NCBI GenBank assembly: GCA_902489375.1
Contig: CABTZP010000062.1
Span: forward strand, 1-7,947
DNA: 7,947 bases
Source: an uncultured Tissierellia bacterium
Lineage (GTDB): Bacteria > Bacillota > Clostridia > Tissierellales > Peptoniphilaceae
Direction: 5' to 3'
The translations under genes and the position numbers were made by a program. Below are positions 1 through 5,758 of the stretch, in pieces. Within the stretch, counting starts at the first letter, position 1; every line of letters starts with the position of its first letter. Under the pieces are notes generated by a model. That model was not told where the DNA came from. It saw nothing but the letters and a program-made list of their open reading frames with translations, and searched no databases.

Positions 1-2
1 AT

Positions 3-956
3 ATCAACCAGCAAAAAGAAAGCATTGAGATGGCAAAAGCGCAGATTAAAGGCCTGCGTGACACCATCGACTCCCTTTCCTCTATTGATATGTCCAAACT
101 GAAGTCCTTGAACCTGAATGATAAAGACGCGCAGTTAGTAAATGGCATCCTCAAGGGCTTTCAGGAAAACATTCAGGAAAAATTAGGCAAAAACCTGGAT
201 CAGGCCGAAAATAATCTGGATGAGATGAGTAAAACCATGGATAAAATCGACCCGGATCAGATCAAAAAAAATGCTCAAATGTTAGACCAGCTGGACGAAT
301 ATGTGGACGGCGTGAATGCTGTCATGGGCGGAGTCAAACAGCTTTCTGCCGGCGCCAGCAAAATATCGGACGGCTTACAGCAGCTCGATGGGAAAAAATC
401 TGAATTGACCGGGGGAATGGACCAGCTGATTACAAGTGAAAAGGCGATCAGTTCTGGACTTAAGCAGATGGTTGACGGCCTCAGTAAACAAAGCACGGCC
501 AATGTTGACCAGTTAACGCAGCTTAAGACCGGCATTGACACCATCCTTTCCAACGACCGCCGGCTCCTTGAGGGGCAAAAGGACCTGGGCAAGGGGCTGA
601 AGGAGCTTTCAGACGGAATGGACAAGTATGTGAACGGATTCGAAGCCTATCACAAAGGAGTAGAAAAATTTACCGGAGGCATTGACAAGCTTGCGGACGG
701 AACGAAGGAAATGGAAAAACAAAGCTCCGGGATGTCCAACAAAGCGACAGAGGAAATTGACAAGGTGATGGAAAAATTTACCCGCAAGGGCTTTCGGATG
801 GTGAGTTTTGTCAGCCCGAAAAATCACCGCATCAACCTTGTCCAGTTTGCCTACAGTTCGAATCCGATTATTGCCAAGGCGGAGGCGCCGGAGGCCAAAA
901 AAGAACAAGAAAAGACCTTCTTCCAGAAAATAGTGAGCTTTTTTAAACGGGGATAG
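3..956 (+). CDS. Partial LxxG heptad-repeat coiled-coil protein, likely C-terminal part of a membrane exporter or YhgE/Pip-like protein
   Basis: The frame is already open at the left edge: codons from base 3 (reading INQQKESIE) precede the first in-window ATG at 30, with no stop, so this is very probably the 3' part of a longer gene. About residues 99-235, counted from that ATG, carry repeated Leu-x-x-Gly steps (for example LSAG, ISDG, LQQLDG, LKELSDG, LADG), typical of the extracytoplasmic coiled-coil regions of YhgE/Pip-like proteins and of some Clostridia RND/MMPL-type exporters. A short domain with the motif SFVSPKN then VQF follows. The end is charged (EAKKEQEK) with an amphipathic FFQKIVSFFKRG tail. 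No hydrophobic membrane helix is visible in this part, so any membrane segments must lie upstream of the window. Family placement is inference from the repeat and the tail; substrate and function are unknown. The TAG stop is followed by a possible terminator at 1096-1141. Confidence 0.7.
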   Translation: MNQQKESIEMAKAQIKGLRDTIDSLSSIDMSKLKSLNLNDKDAQLVNGILKGFQENIQEKLGKNLDQAENNLDEMSKTMDKIDPDQIKKNAQMLDQLDEYVDGVNAVMGGVKQLSAGASKISDGLQQLDGKKSELTGGMDQLITSEKAISSGLKQMVDGLSKQSTANVDQLTQLKTGIDTILSNDRRLLEGQKDLGKGLKELSDGMDKYVNGFEAYHKGVEKFTGGIDKLADGTKEMEKQSSGMSNKATEEIDKVMEKFTRKGFRMVSFVSPKNHRINLVQFAYSSNPIIAKAEAPEAKKEQEKTFFQKIVSFFKRG

Positions 957-993
957 GAGGCCTGGACTGATCACAAAAACCGACAGGAGAATC

Positions 994-1017
994 GATAAAA
1001 AGAACGGATAAAAAGAA
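994..1017. repeat. Short A-rich direct repeat, two 11-bp copies
   Basis: GATAAAAAGAA occurs at 994-1004 and again at 1007-1017, a period of 13 bases. A looser third copy (GATGAAAAAAG) starts at about 1033. It lies in the noncoding spacer between the first gene and gdhA. It could be a replication-slippage product or a binding site; nothing here decides. Confidence 0.5.
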
Positions 1018-1095
1018 TTGACAGCAAGAACCGATGAAAAAAGTGTTCAAATCGGAAGCAAAGGATGGAGCCTCTGGAAAGGAAAACTTAAAAAG

Positions 1096-1141
1096 AAAAG
1101 AAGGAAAAAGGGCTGAAAACTGGCGATGAACCTTCTTTTTT
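1096..1141 (+). terminator. Possible intrinsic terminator of the first gene
   Basis: AAAAGAAGG (1096-1104) is complementary to CCTTCTTTT (1131-1139), and the T-run continues through 1141. The loop is long (26 bases) and the stem is A/T-rich, so this is weaker than the other terminators in the window. It lies 140 bases after the stop of the first gene and just before the gdhA promoter, the expected place for a terminator. Confidence 0.4.
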
Positions 1142-1158
1142 AGCCGGCTCTTGAGTGC

Positions 1159-1187
1159 TTGACAATCAAGAGGACTAAAAGCATAAT
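1159..1187 (+). promoter_or_regulatory. Housekeeping sigma promoter for gdhA
   Basis: A perfect -35 box TTGACA (1159-1164) is followed after 17 bases by CATAAT (1182-1187), five of six matches to the -10 consensus. Transcription would begin near 1194, giving a leader of about 94 bases before the gdhA ATG. Confidence 0.8.
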
Positions 1188-1287
1188 GATCATAGGTAAT
1201 ACCGTTTGTTAAGGAATGTTGGTGTGCAGAAATTCCTCTGTCACCGATTTTCAAGAAATTAACATTTGAAAGGATAGGTAAACAAAT

Positions 1288-2559
1288 ATGGCGAACAAAG
1301 ACACCCTGAACCCATTAGCCGCTGCGCAAGAGATGGTCAAAGCTGCATGCGAAAAATTGGGCGAAGATCCAGCAGTTTACGAAATTCTGAAAGAACCCCT
1401 GCGTTGCGTCGAAATCAACATCCCCGTAAAAATGGATGATGGTTCCGTCCAGGTATTCAAGGGCTGGCGTTCCCTCCACAATAACGCATTAGGACCCGGA
1501 AAAGGCGGCGTCCGTATCCATCCCGATGCCAATGCAGACGAAGTTAAAGCGCTGTCTCTTTGGATGACCTTCAAGGGTGGCGTTTTAGGCCTTCCTTACG
1601 GCGGCGGCAAAGGCGGAATCAAAGCCGATCCAAACAAGCTCTCCAAGCGTGAACTCGAAGCGCTCTGCCGTGGCTGGGTCCGTGGACTCCATATGGTCAT
1701 TGGCGAAAGAATCGATATCCCCGCTCCAGACGTCAACACCAACGGACAGATCATGTCCTGGTTCATGGATGAATACATCAAATTAAACGGCGACAAGATG
1801 GATCTGGGTACCTTCACCGGTAAGCCAGTCGAATTCAACGGCTCTTTAGGCCGTAACGAAGCAACCGGCTTTGGCGTTGCCATCGTTACCCGTGAAGCCG
1901 CAAAGCGCTACGGCGTTGACATCAAGCATGCCAAGGTCGCTATCCAGGGCTTCGGCAACAATGGTTCCTTCTCCTTCAAGTACATTGAAGAGCAGGGTGC
2001 AACCATCACTGCCTTAGCAGAATGGGATCCTGAGCATCAGACCTATGCGATCTTCAATGAAGCTGGCTTCAAGCATAGCGAACTGGAAGCATTCAAAGCA
2101 GAGCATCATACTCTGTACGGCTTCCCCGGAGCCAAGATGATCAGCATGGATGAATTCTGGTCTGGCGATTATGACATCATCGTTCCTGCAGCGATGGAAA
2201 ACGTCATCACAACCGAAGTTGCTGAAATGATCAAGGCAAAGCTGGTCTGCGAAGCTGCTAACGGCCCAACCACTCCTCAGGCGGACAAGATTCTCCAGGA
2301 TCGTGGAATGATCGTTACCCCAGACGTCATGACCAACTGCGGCGGCGTTCTCGTTTCCTACTATGAATGGGTACAGAACCAGTACGGCTACTATTGGACA
2401 GAAGAAGAAGTTCAGCAGAAACAGGAAGCCGACATGATGAAGGCTGTCGAAGGCATCTTCGGCATTGTCGATGAATACAATGTTCCTCTGCGTGAAGCCG
2501 TTTATATGTATGGCATTAAGTCCATCTCCCAGGCGATGAAGTTTAGAGGTTGGTATTAA
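1288..2559 (+). CDS. gdhA: NAD-type glutamate dehydrogenase
   Basis: Catalyses the reversible oxidative deamination of L-glutamate to 2-oxoglutarate and ammonia in the cytoplasm. In amino-acid-fermenting anaerobes this is the entry step of glutamate catabolism. The 423 residues match the hexameric family length. The N-terminal substrate domain has Lys96 (LWMTFK), the glycine-rich loop with the presumed catalytic Lys108 (GGGKGG), and Asp148 (PAPDVNT). A Rossmann domain begins at 217 (VAIQGFGNNG, with N in place of the more usual V before the last G). Acidic Glu245 (ALAEWD), near the end of the second strand, favours NAD over NADP. Ser357 in GGVLVSYYEW fits the residue that contacts the glutamate side chain, arguing against leucine or phenylalanine dehydrogenase. 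The start ATG is preceded by AAGGA about 13 bases upstream, a rather long spacing. The gene stands alone between its own promoter and terminator. Confidence 0.95.
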   Translation: MANKDTLNPLAAAQEMVKAACEKLGEDPAVYEILKEPLRCVEINIPVKMDDGSVQVFKGWRSLHNNALGPGKGGVRIHPDANADEVKALSLWMTFKGGVLGLPYGGGKGGIKADPNKLSKRELEALCRGWVRGLHMVIGERIDIPAPDVNTNGQIMSWFMDEYIKLNGDKMDLGTFTGKPVEFNGSLGRNEATGFGVAIVTREAAKRYGVDIKHAKVAIQGFGNNGSFSFKYIEEQGATITALAEWDPEHQTYAIFNEAGFKHSELEAFKAEHHTLYGFPGAKMISMDEFWSGDYDIIVPAAMENVITTEVAEMIKAKLVCEAANGPTTPQADKILQDRGMIVTPDVMTNCGGVLVSYYEWVQNQYGYYWTEEEVQQKQEADMMKAVEGIFGIVDEYNVPLREAVYMYGIKSISQAMKFRGWY

Positions 2560-2624
2560 TCTCATCATTTCCGAGTCGAGGATAAGGGATTCAAAGTAGA
2601 TTGAAAAATCGAAGAAAAAGAATC

Positions 2625-2664
2625 AATCACCGTCGGAGCTTATGGTTCCGGCGGTGATTTTTTT
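2625..2664 (+). terminator. Intrinsic terminator of gdhA
   Basis: A 13-bp stem pairs 2625-2637 with 2647-2659, with one T-G wobble and a 9-base loop, and is followed at once by a T-run to 2664. It lies 65 bases after the gdhA stop and makes gdhA a single-gene unit. Confidence 0.93.
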
Positions 2665-2911
2665 GCAAATTTCGAACAGACCTTAGCAAGACGCATCCTT
2701 CAGCAAAGCCATTCTCCGAATAAGAGTCCTTTTCTCACTTAAATTTTATCAGTGGCTCTGGTATCTTGGAAACCCTACTGATGTTCCATCAGCGGCTATT
2801 GCAACCTAAGCATTTCCACTAAAATCATCTCCTATTTCGGAAAGCACAAGCCTGCGCCAGAACGGGTTTTCTCAAGCTCCCGGACTGCAATTTTTCATTC
2901 GCCACAAACTT
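2665..2911. other. Noncoding spacer without recognised genes
   Basis: This stretch lies between the gdhA terminator and the tRNA promoter. No convincing reading frame with a ribosome binding site is visible on either strand. The only structure seen is a 6-bp hairpin with a 3-base loop (CTGATG-TTC-CATCAG, 2778-2792) and a near repeat of ATCAG(T/C)GGCT. Neither has a clear function. Confidence 0.5.
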
Positions 2912-2940
2912 TTGGACCAGTAGAGAAGATATGCTATAAT
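2912..2940 (+). promoter_or_regulatory. Promoter of the tRNA-Pro gene (extended -10)
   Basis: A perfect TATAAT (2935-2940) is preceded by TGC, which makes an extended -10 (TGnTATAAT). A weak -35-like TTGGAC (2912-2917) lies 17 bases upstream. The tRNA begins 41 bases after the -10 box, leaving room for a short 5' leader that RNase P would remove. Confidence 0.8.
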
Positions 2941-2981
2941 AATTAGGTCACAATTAAGATGTTTTATCATTTAGCCTTTTT

Positions 2982-3055
2982 CGGGGTGTAGCGCAGTTTG
3001 GTAGCGCGCCTGCTTCGGGAGCAGGAGGTCGGAGGTTCAAATCCTCTCACTCCGA
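2982..3055 (+). tRNA. tRNA-Pro, anticodon CGG
   Basis: A full cloverleaf folds. The acceptor stem pairs CGGGGTG (2982-2988) with CACTCCG (3048-3054), with one G-U pair. The D stem is GCGC/GCGC. The anticodon stem CCTGC/GCAGG (3009-3013 and 3021-3025) closes the loop TTCGGGA, whose anticodon CGG reads the proline codon CCG. The T arm is GGAGG-TTCAAAT-CCTCT. The discriminator is A3055 and the following bases are TTC, so the CCA end is not encoded and must be added by the CCA-adding enzyme. The gene is a single-copy unit here, with its own promoter and terminator. Confidence 0.96.
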
Positions 3056-3060
3056 TTCAA

Positions 3061-3098
3061 AGAAAACCGCTGGAAATGAACGCCTCCAGCGGTTTTCT
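3061..3098. terminator. Strong bidirectional terminator after tRNA-Pro
   Basis: A perfect 14-bp stem pairs 3061-3074 with 3085-3098 around a 10-base loop. On the plus strand the GGTTTTCTTTTCC tail ends the tRNA transcript. On the minus strand the same stem ends in GGTTTTCTTT, so it can also end transcripts of the minus-strand remnant whose stop codon is at 3103-3105. Confidence 0.92.
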
Positions 3099-3102
3099 TT
3101 TC

Positions 3103-3432
3103 CTATTCAGCCGGACAGATGGCAAAGCAGCGGGCTGAAAAGCCGGTGCCATCTTTAAGCTTTGGAAAGGCACAAATTATAATCGAACCGGTGGCAGGAA
3201 GCTCGTCCAAGTGGGCCAAGACTTCAATTTGGATTCGGTCATGGTCCAATATAAATTTTTCGCTAGGGAAGGGGTAAGCATCTGTCCGGGAAGTGACTGT
3301 TGATGGGTCGGTGTCAGCCGGCTCATGACCAATAGCGCCAATATTTCTCTCAGCAATCAGCCAGGCGATTACCTGGCCTGGACTTGGCCCGGCAAAATCT
3401 TGTAAATTTTTATTACTAGCATAAATACCCAA
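3103..3432 (-). pseudogene. Truncated remnant of a cyclase-family (kynurenine formamidase-like) protein
   Basis: The 109-residue minus-strand frame resembles the C-terminal half of cyclase/kynurenine-formamidase-family (PF04199-type) proteins. It has a WLIAERNIGAIGHE segment, then DTDPST, an EVLAHLDELPATGSI stretch corresponding to the family's E-N-L-x-N-L-D-x-L-P region, and a final FPKLKDGTGFSARCFAI matching the usual G-x-G-x-P-x-R-x-x-A-I end. Family members are commonly 200 residues or more and bind metal through an N-terminal H-x-G-T-H-x-D-x-x-x-H motif, which is absent here. Upstream on the minus strand the frame is closed by TAA two codons before the possible TTG start, and no other frame there reads as the missing half. 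I see no good ribosome binding site. It is therefore most likely a decayed gene that has lost its catalytic half. Family assignment is by remembered motif likeness. Confidence 0.6.
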
Positions 3433-3483
3433 AAATTTTTATCGTATCAATCCTTCCAAATAAAAATATCTCAAGCCGCCCGC

Positions 3484-3508
3484 CATGGTCTATCATGGTC
3501 TATGATGA
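3484..3508. repeat. Tandem 10-bp repeat with an embedded palindrome
   Basis: CATGGTCTAT occurs twice in tandem (3484-3493, 3494-3503). The second unit with its flanks gives ATCAT-GGTCT-ATGAT (3492-3506), an inverted repeat with 5-base arms. It lies in the spacer between the divergently oriented cyclase remnant and the thioesterase gene. It could be an operator, or a chance repeat. Confidence 0.45.
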
Positions 3509-3626
3509 AAAGGGACAGGTCGATTTTCTGTGGTTGATTAAGGATAGGGAATGACGAATAAGGGCTACCCTTTGAATAAAAAGAATGAAATCCAACCGAA
3601 AGAAAACTCAAGCATAAGGAGTTGAC

Positions 3627-4112
3627 ATGACTGATATCTTAGAACTGATCAAAAAAGGAATTGAATTTCGGGCCCGAGAAAATCTTTTTGTGAACCTGAT
3701 GGGGATGAAGATCGAAGATTTTTCCGAAGGCCATGCCGTTTGCTCTATGGTCATTGAGCCGAAACAGTTAAACCAGTACCACAATGTCCAAGGGGGATGC
3801 CTGATGTCCCTGGCTGACAATACCATGGGAACCGCCTGCTGCTATTTAAATGACGCGGTGACGACCCTGGATCTTCAGTATCATTTCATGAAACCGGTGA
3901 GCCTGGGCGCCAAGGCGGTTTGCACGGCGGACGTTCTCCATGCCGGAAGAAAGGTGATTACCGTGCAATGCCGGATGACCGTGGATGACCAGCTCGTGGG
4001 CTATGGGACCTCGACGTTTTACCGTCTGGGTAAACCCCTGATTCCCGAGGACTATGACCCTCAAACATACCGAAAATCGCTTGAATCCTCCGAAAAAGAC
4101 CAGAATAATTGA
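3627..4112 (+). CDS. PaaI-family hotdog-fold acyl-CoA thioesterase
   Basis: The protein is a likely acyl-CoA thioesterase of the PaaI/4-hydroxybenzoyl-CoA thioesterase type, which hydrolyses thioesters to free acid and CoA in the cytoplasm. The length of 161 residues is normal for a single hotdog domain. The family motif H-N-x-x-G-G-(x)n-L-A-D-x-x-x-G is clear at residues 52-68, with His52-Asn53, Gly56-Gly57 and the presumed catalytic acid Asp64. The sequence then runs into the expected strand TLDLQYHFMKPVSLG (80-94). The last 25 residues are polar and probably disordered. AAGGAG ends 5 bases before the ATG and fixes the start. Substrate cannot be told from sequence. No terminator is seen before rpmG, 111 bases downstream, so its transcripts might continue into the ribosomal protein cluster. 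Confidence 0.85.
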   Translation: MTDILELIKKGIEFRARENLFVNLMGMKIEDFSEGHAVCSMVIEPKQLNQYHNVQGGCLMSLADNTMGTACCYLNDAVTTLDLQYHFMKPVSLGAKAVCTADVLHAGRKVITVQCRMTVDDQLVGYGTSTFYRLGKPLIPEDYDPQTYRKSLESSEKDQNN

Positions 4113-4115
4113 GCC

Positions 4116-4144
4116 TTTACAAGCCATCGCCAGCGTGATAGACT
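4116..4144 (+). promoter_or_regulatory. Possible promoter of the rpmG-secE-nusG unit
   Basis: TTTACA (4116-4121, five of six to the -35 consensus) is followed after 17 bases by TAGACT (4139-4144, four of six to the -10 consensus). A TATATT at 4147-4152 is an alternative -10 but has no suitable -35. It lies directly after the thioesterase stop, in the only sizeable gap before rpmG. Confidence 0.35.
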
Positions 4145-4223
4145 TCTATATTGTATCGGTTGAAGTGGGCCTTTTAAGCGCAAAAATGCCCCGGCCGGTA
4201 ACTTTTGGGAGTAGGAGGAAGAA

Positions 4224-4373
4224 ATGGCTGACAAAGTGAAATTAGCTTGCACCGAGTGCAATAACAGAAACTACGATACCACCAAAAATAAGAAAAACAC
4301 CGAAGGACGCATCGAATTGCGCAAATACTGCCCGGTATGCAGAAAACATACAGTGCATAAGGAAACGAAGTAG
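4224..4373 (+). CDS. rpmG: Ribosomal protein L33 (bL33), zinc-binding form
   Basis: This 49-residue protein of the large ribosomal subunit lies near the E site. It begins MADKVKLACTECNNRNY and ends RKYCPVCRKHTVHKETK. Two cysteine pairs (Cys9/Cys12 and Cys36/Cys39) form the zinc ribbon of the C+ form of bL33. Length and basic composition are normal. The start has an excellent AGGAGG (4213-4218) 5 bases upstream. The stop codon TAG overlaps the ribosome binding site of secE, so the two are probably translated as a coupled pair. The order rpmG-secE-nusG is the standard Bacillota arrangement. The gene is easy to miss because of its size. Confidence 0.95.
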   Translation: MADKVKLACTECNNRNYDTTKNKKNTEGRIELRKYCPVCRKHTVHKETK

Positions 4374-4381
4374 GAGGAGTT

Positions 4382-4564
4382 ATGGCTGGTAATAATCCTG
4401 GACGCCTCACTGCGGCCCGCGCCGAATACAAAAAGGTATCCTGGCCTACACGGTCCGAAATTGTCCAATACACACTTGTTGTATTAGCGGTCACGGTGGT
4501 GGTGGCCCTTTTCTGCTGGGTACTTGATCTGATTTTTGGATGGCTCATCGGTCTTGCCCTCTAA
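4382..4564 (+). CDS. secE: Preprotein translocase subunit SecE
   Basis: SecE is the small essential subunit that clamps SecY in the SecYEG protein-conducting channel of the cytoplasmic membrane. At 60 residues it is the short single-helix form typical of Bacillota. An amphipathic cytoplasmic part carries the conserved motif EYKKVSWPTRSEI (15-27). One hydrophobic membrane helix follows at about 30-57 (LVVLAVTVVVALFCW and onward). AGGAGG at 4372-4377 lies within and just after the rpmG stop and 4 bases before the ATG. The gene ends 16 bases before nusG. Confidence 0.95.
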   Translation: MAGNNPGRLTAARAEYKKVSWPTRSEIVQYTLVVLAVTVVVALFCWVLDLIFGWLIGLAL

Positions 4565-4580
4565 TCGAAGGGAGATCAAG

Positions 4581-5201
4581 ATGGCTGAAAACCAGAAAGA
4601 TGAAAAGGACTTGGAAATCTTCGATGAAGAGGCCCAGGGTGTAGAAGAGATTTCTGAAGAAGAAAAATTGTCCCTTGATCGAGCGAATTCTGGAAAATGG
4701 TATGTTGTTCATACCTATTCTGGCTATGAAAACAAGGTCAAGCTGAAGATCGAAATGATGATCGAGAACAAACAGGACCCCAATATTTTTGATGTCCGCG
4801 TACCGATGGAAAAATATACGGAAACCAAAAATAATCAGAGAGTCATAAAAGAAAGAAAGATCCTTCCGGGCTATGTTCTCGTAAAAATGATTGTCACCCC
4901 CCAATCCTGGTATTTATTGAGAAATACGCAGGGCGTGACCGGCTTTGTCGGGGCAGGCCGCCAGCCTGTACCGCTTACGGACCGGGAAATTGCGAAATTT
5001 GGCGTTCGCGAGCAGGTTCGTCAAAGAGAAATGAACGTCGAGGTGGGGGATAGCGTTGAAATCATCTATGGTCCCTTCACGGGCTTTTCCGCCAAAGTGG
5101 AAGAGGTTAATGACGAAAAAGAGACTTTAAAGGCGCTGATCAATATGTTTGGTCGGGAGACATCGGTTGAATTGTCCTTCGATGACATTGAGACTGAATG
5201 A
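4581..5201 (+). CDS. nusG: Transcription elongation/antitermination factor NusG
   Basis: NusG binds the RNA polymerase clamp and modulates pausing and Rho-dependent termination; in E. coli it also contacts ribosomal protein S10. The NGN domain starts at KWYVVHTYSGYENKV (39-53), with the conserved ILPGYVLVKM (94-103) and the TGFVGAGRQPVPL region (120-132). The KOW domain spans about 153-206 (VGDSVEIIYGPFTGF onward). The chosen ATG has AAGGGAG 6 bases upstream. An upstream in-frame ATG at 4536 lies inside secE and lacks a ribosome binding site. The 206 residues include an unusually acidic N-terminal stretch: 14 of the first 36 residues are Asp or Glu. Confidence 0.95.
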   Translation: MAENQKDEKDLEIFDEEAQGVEEISEEEKLSLDRANSGKWYVVHTYSGYENKVKLKIEMMIENKQDPNIFDVRVPMEKYTETKNNQRVIKERKILPGYVLVKMIVTPQSWYLLRNTQGVTGFVGAGRQPVPLTDREIAKFGVREQVRQREMNVEVGDSVEIIYGPFTGFSAKVEEVNDEKETLKALINMFGRETSVELSFDDIETE

Positions 5202-5232
5202 TCTTCGTTAAAAAATGAATGTCACTGTTTTA

Positions 5233-5265
5233 GTGGAAGGGGGGCGCTTACCCCGCTGTTACCAC
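5233..5265 (+). promoter_or_regulatory. L1-binding-like mRNA hairpin upstream of rplK
   Basis: GTGG (5233-5236) pairs with CCAC (5262-5265). Inside, GGGG (5241-5244) pairs with CCCC (5251-5254). The asymmetric internal loop is AA(GG) on one side and GCTGTTA on the other. This two-stem form with a purine-rich side and a TTA-CCAC side resembles the L1-stalk site of 23S rRNA, which L1 also recognises in its own mRNA in other bacteria. A small competing hairpin, CACT-GTTTT-AGTG (5223-5235), would occupy the same GTG. The motif suggests autoregulation of rplK-rplA by L1; binding itself is inferred. Confidence 0.65.
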
Positions 5266-5290
5266 GAGCACAAATCCTGAGGAGGATATG

Positions 5291-5716
5291 ATGGCTAAAA
5301 AAGTAAGTGCAATCGTAAAATTACAGATTCCCGCTGGCCAGGCTTCGCCAGCCCCCCCAGTCGGTACCGCGCTGGGACCGCACGGAGTCAATATCATGCA
5401 GTTTGTCCAGGCCTTTAACGCCCAGACAGCAAGTCAGCAGGGAATGATTATTCCTGTTGTCATGACGATCTACCAGGATCGTTCCTTTACCTTCATCACA
5501 AAGACCCCGCCAACGGCCGTTCTGATTAAAAAGGAACTGGGTCTGGATAAGGCATCCGGCGAACCCAACAAGACCAAAGTTGGCAAGCTCAGCAAAGATC
5601 AGCTTCAAAAAATTGCAGAGATCAAAAAACCGGATATCAACGCCGCTTCGTTAGAAGCCGCAATGGCTCTGGTTGCCGGCACAGCCCGTTCGATGGGCGT
5701 CGAGGTTGAAGAATAA
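5291..5716 (+). CDS. rplK: Ribosomal protein L11 (uL11)
   Basis: L11 forms the base of the factor-binding stalk with the GTPase-associated region of 23S rRNA and is needed for RelA-dependent stringent signalling in bacteria. The N-terminal domain has the proline/glycine-rich PAGQASPAPPVGTALGPHG (14-32) and the NIMQFVQAFN helix (34-43). The rRNA-binding C-terminal domain covers about 72-141, with KTPPTAVLIKK and a final ARSMGVEVEE. Two ATG codons stand in tandem at 5288 and 5291. AGGAGG (5280-5285) is 2 bases from the first but a proper 5 from the second, and the second gives 141 residues, the usual family length, so 5291 is chosen. An L1-type hairpin precedes it. Confidence 0.96.
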   Translation: MAKKVSAIVKLQIPAGQASPAPPVGTALGPHGVNIMQFVQAFNAQTASQQGMIIPVVMTIYQDRSFTFITKTPPTAVLIKKELGLDKASGEPNKTKVGKLSKDQLQKIAEIKKPDINAASLEAAMALVAGTARSMGVEVEE

Positions 5717-5719
5717 ACC

Positions 5720-5747
5720 GTGGGAGGATTTTTCCGTTAATACCACC
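5720..5747 (+). promoter_or_regulatory. Second L1-binding-like hairpin, immediately upstream of rplA
   Basis: GTGG (5720-5723) pairs with CCAC (5743-5746). GGA (5726-5728) pairs with TCC (5733-5735) around TTTT. The internal loop is GA opposite GTTAATA. The two sides, GTGGGAGG and AATACCACC, match the two strands of the L1-stalk site of E. coli 23S rRNA as I recall it (GGTGGGAGG and AAATACCACC). The right arm abuts the rplA Shine-Dalgarno AGGAGG (5748-5753), so bound L1 would block ribosome entry. It lies in the 42-base rplK-rplA gap. Confidence 0.75.
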
Positions 5748-5758
5748 AGGAGGATCAA

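Noticed and set aside
1018..1046. Perfect TTGACA at 1018-1023 as another promoter
   Set aside because: No -10-like sequence occurs 16-18 bases downstream; the box lies in an A-rich repeat area where such matches are expected by chance.
943..1254. 103-residue minus-strand reading frame across the gdhA upstream spacer
   Set aside because: It overlaps the gdhA promoter and the end of the first gene, has low-complexity Phe/Ser composition from the A-rich plus strand, and shows no recognisable domain.
2014..2568. 184-residue minus-strand reading frame inside gdhA
   Set aside because: It is antisense to a fully conserved glutamate dehydrogenase gene; composition and lack of motifs mark it as a shadow frame.
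4536..4580. Earlier in-frame ATG for nusG at 4536
   Set aside because: It lies inside secE with no ribosome binding site, and the added residues do not resemble NusG. ATG 4581 has AAGGGAG at proper spacing.
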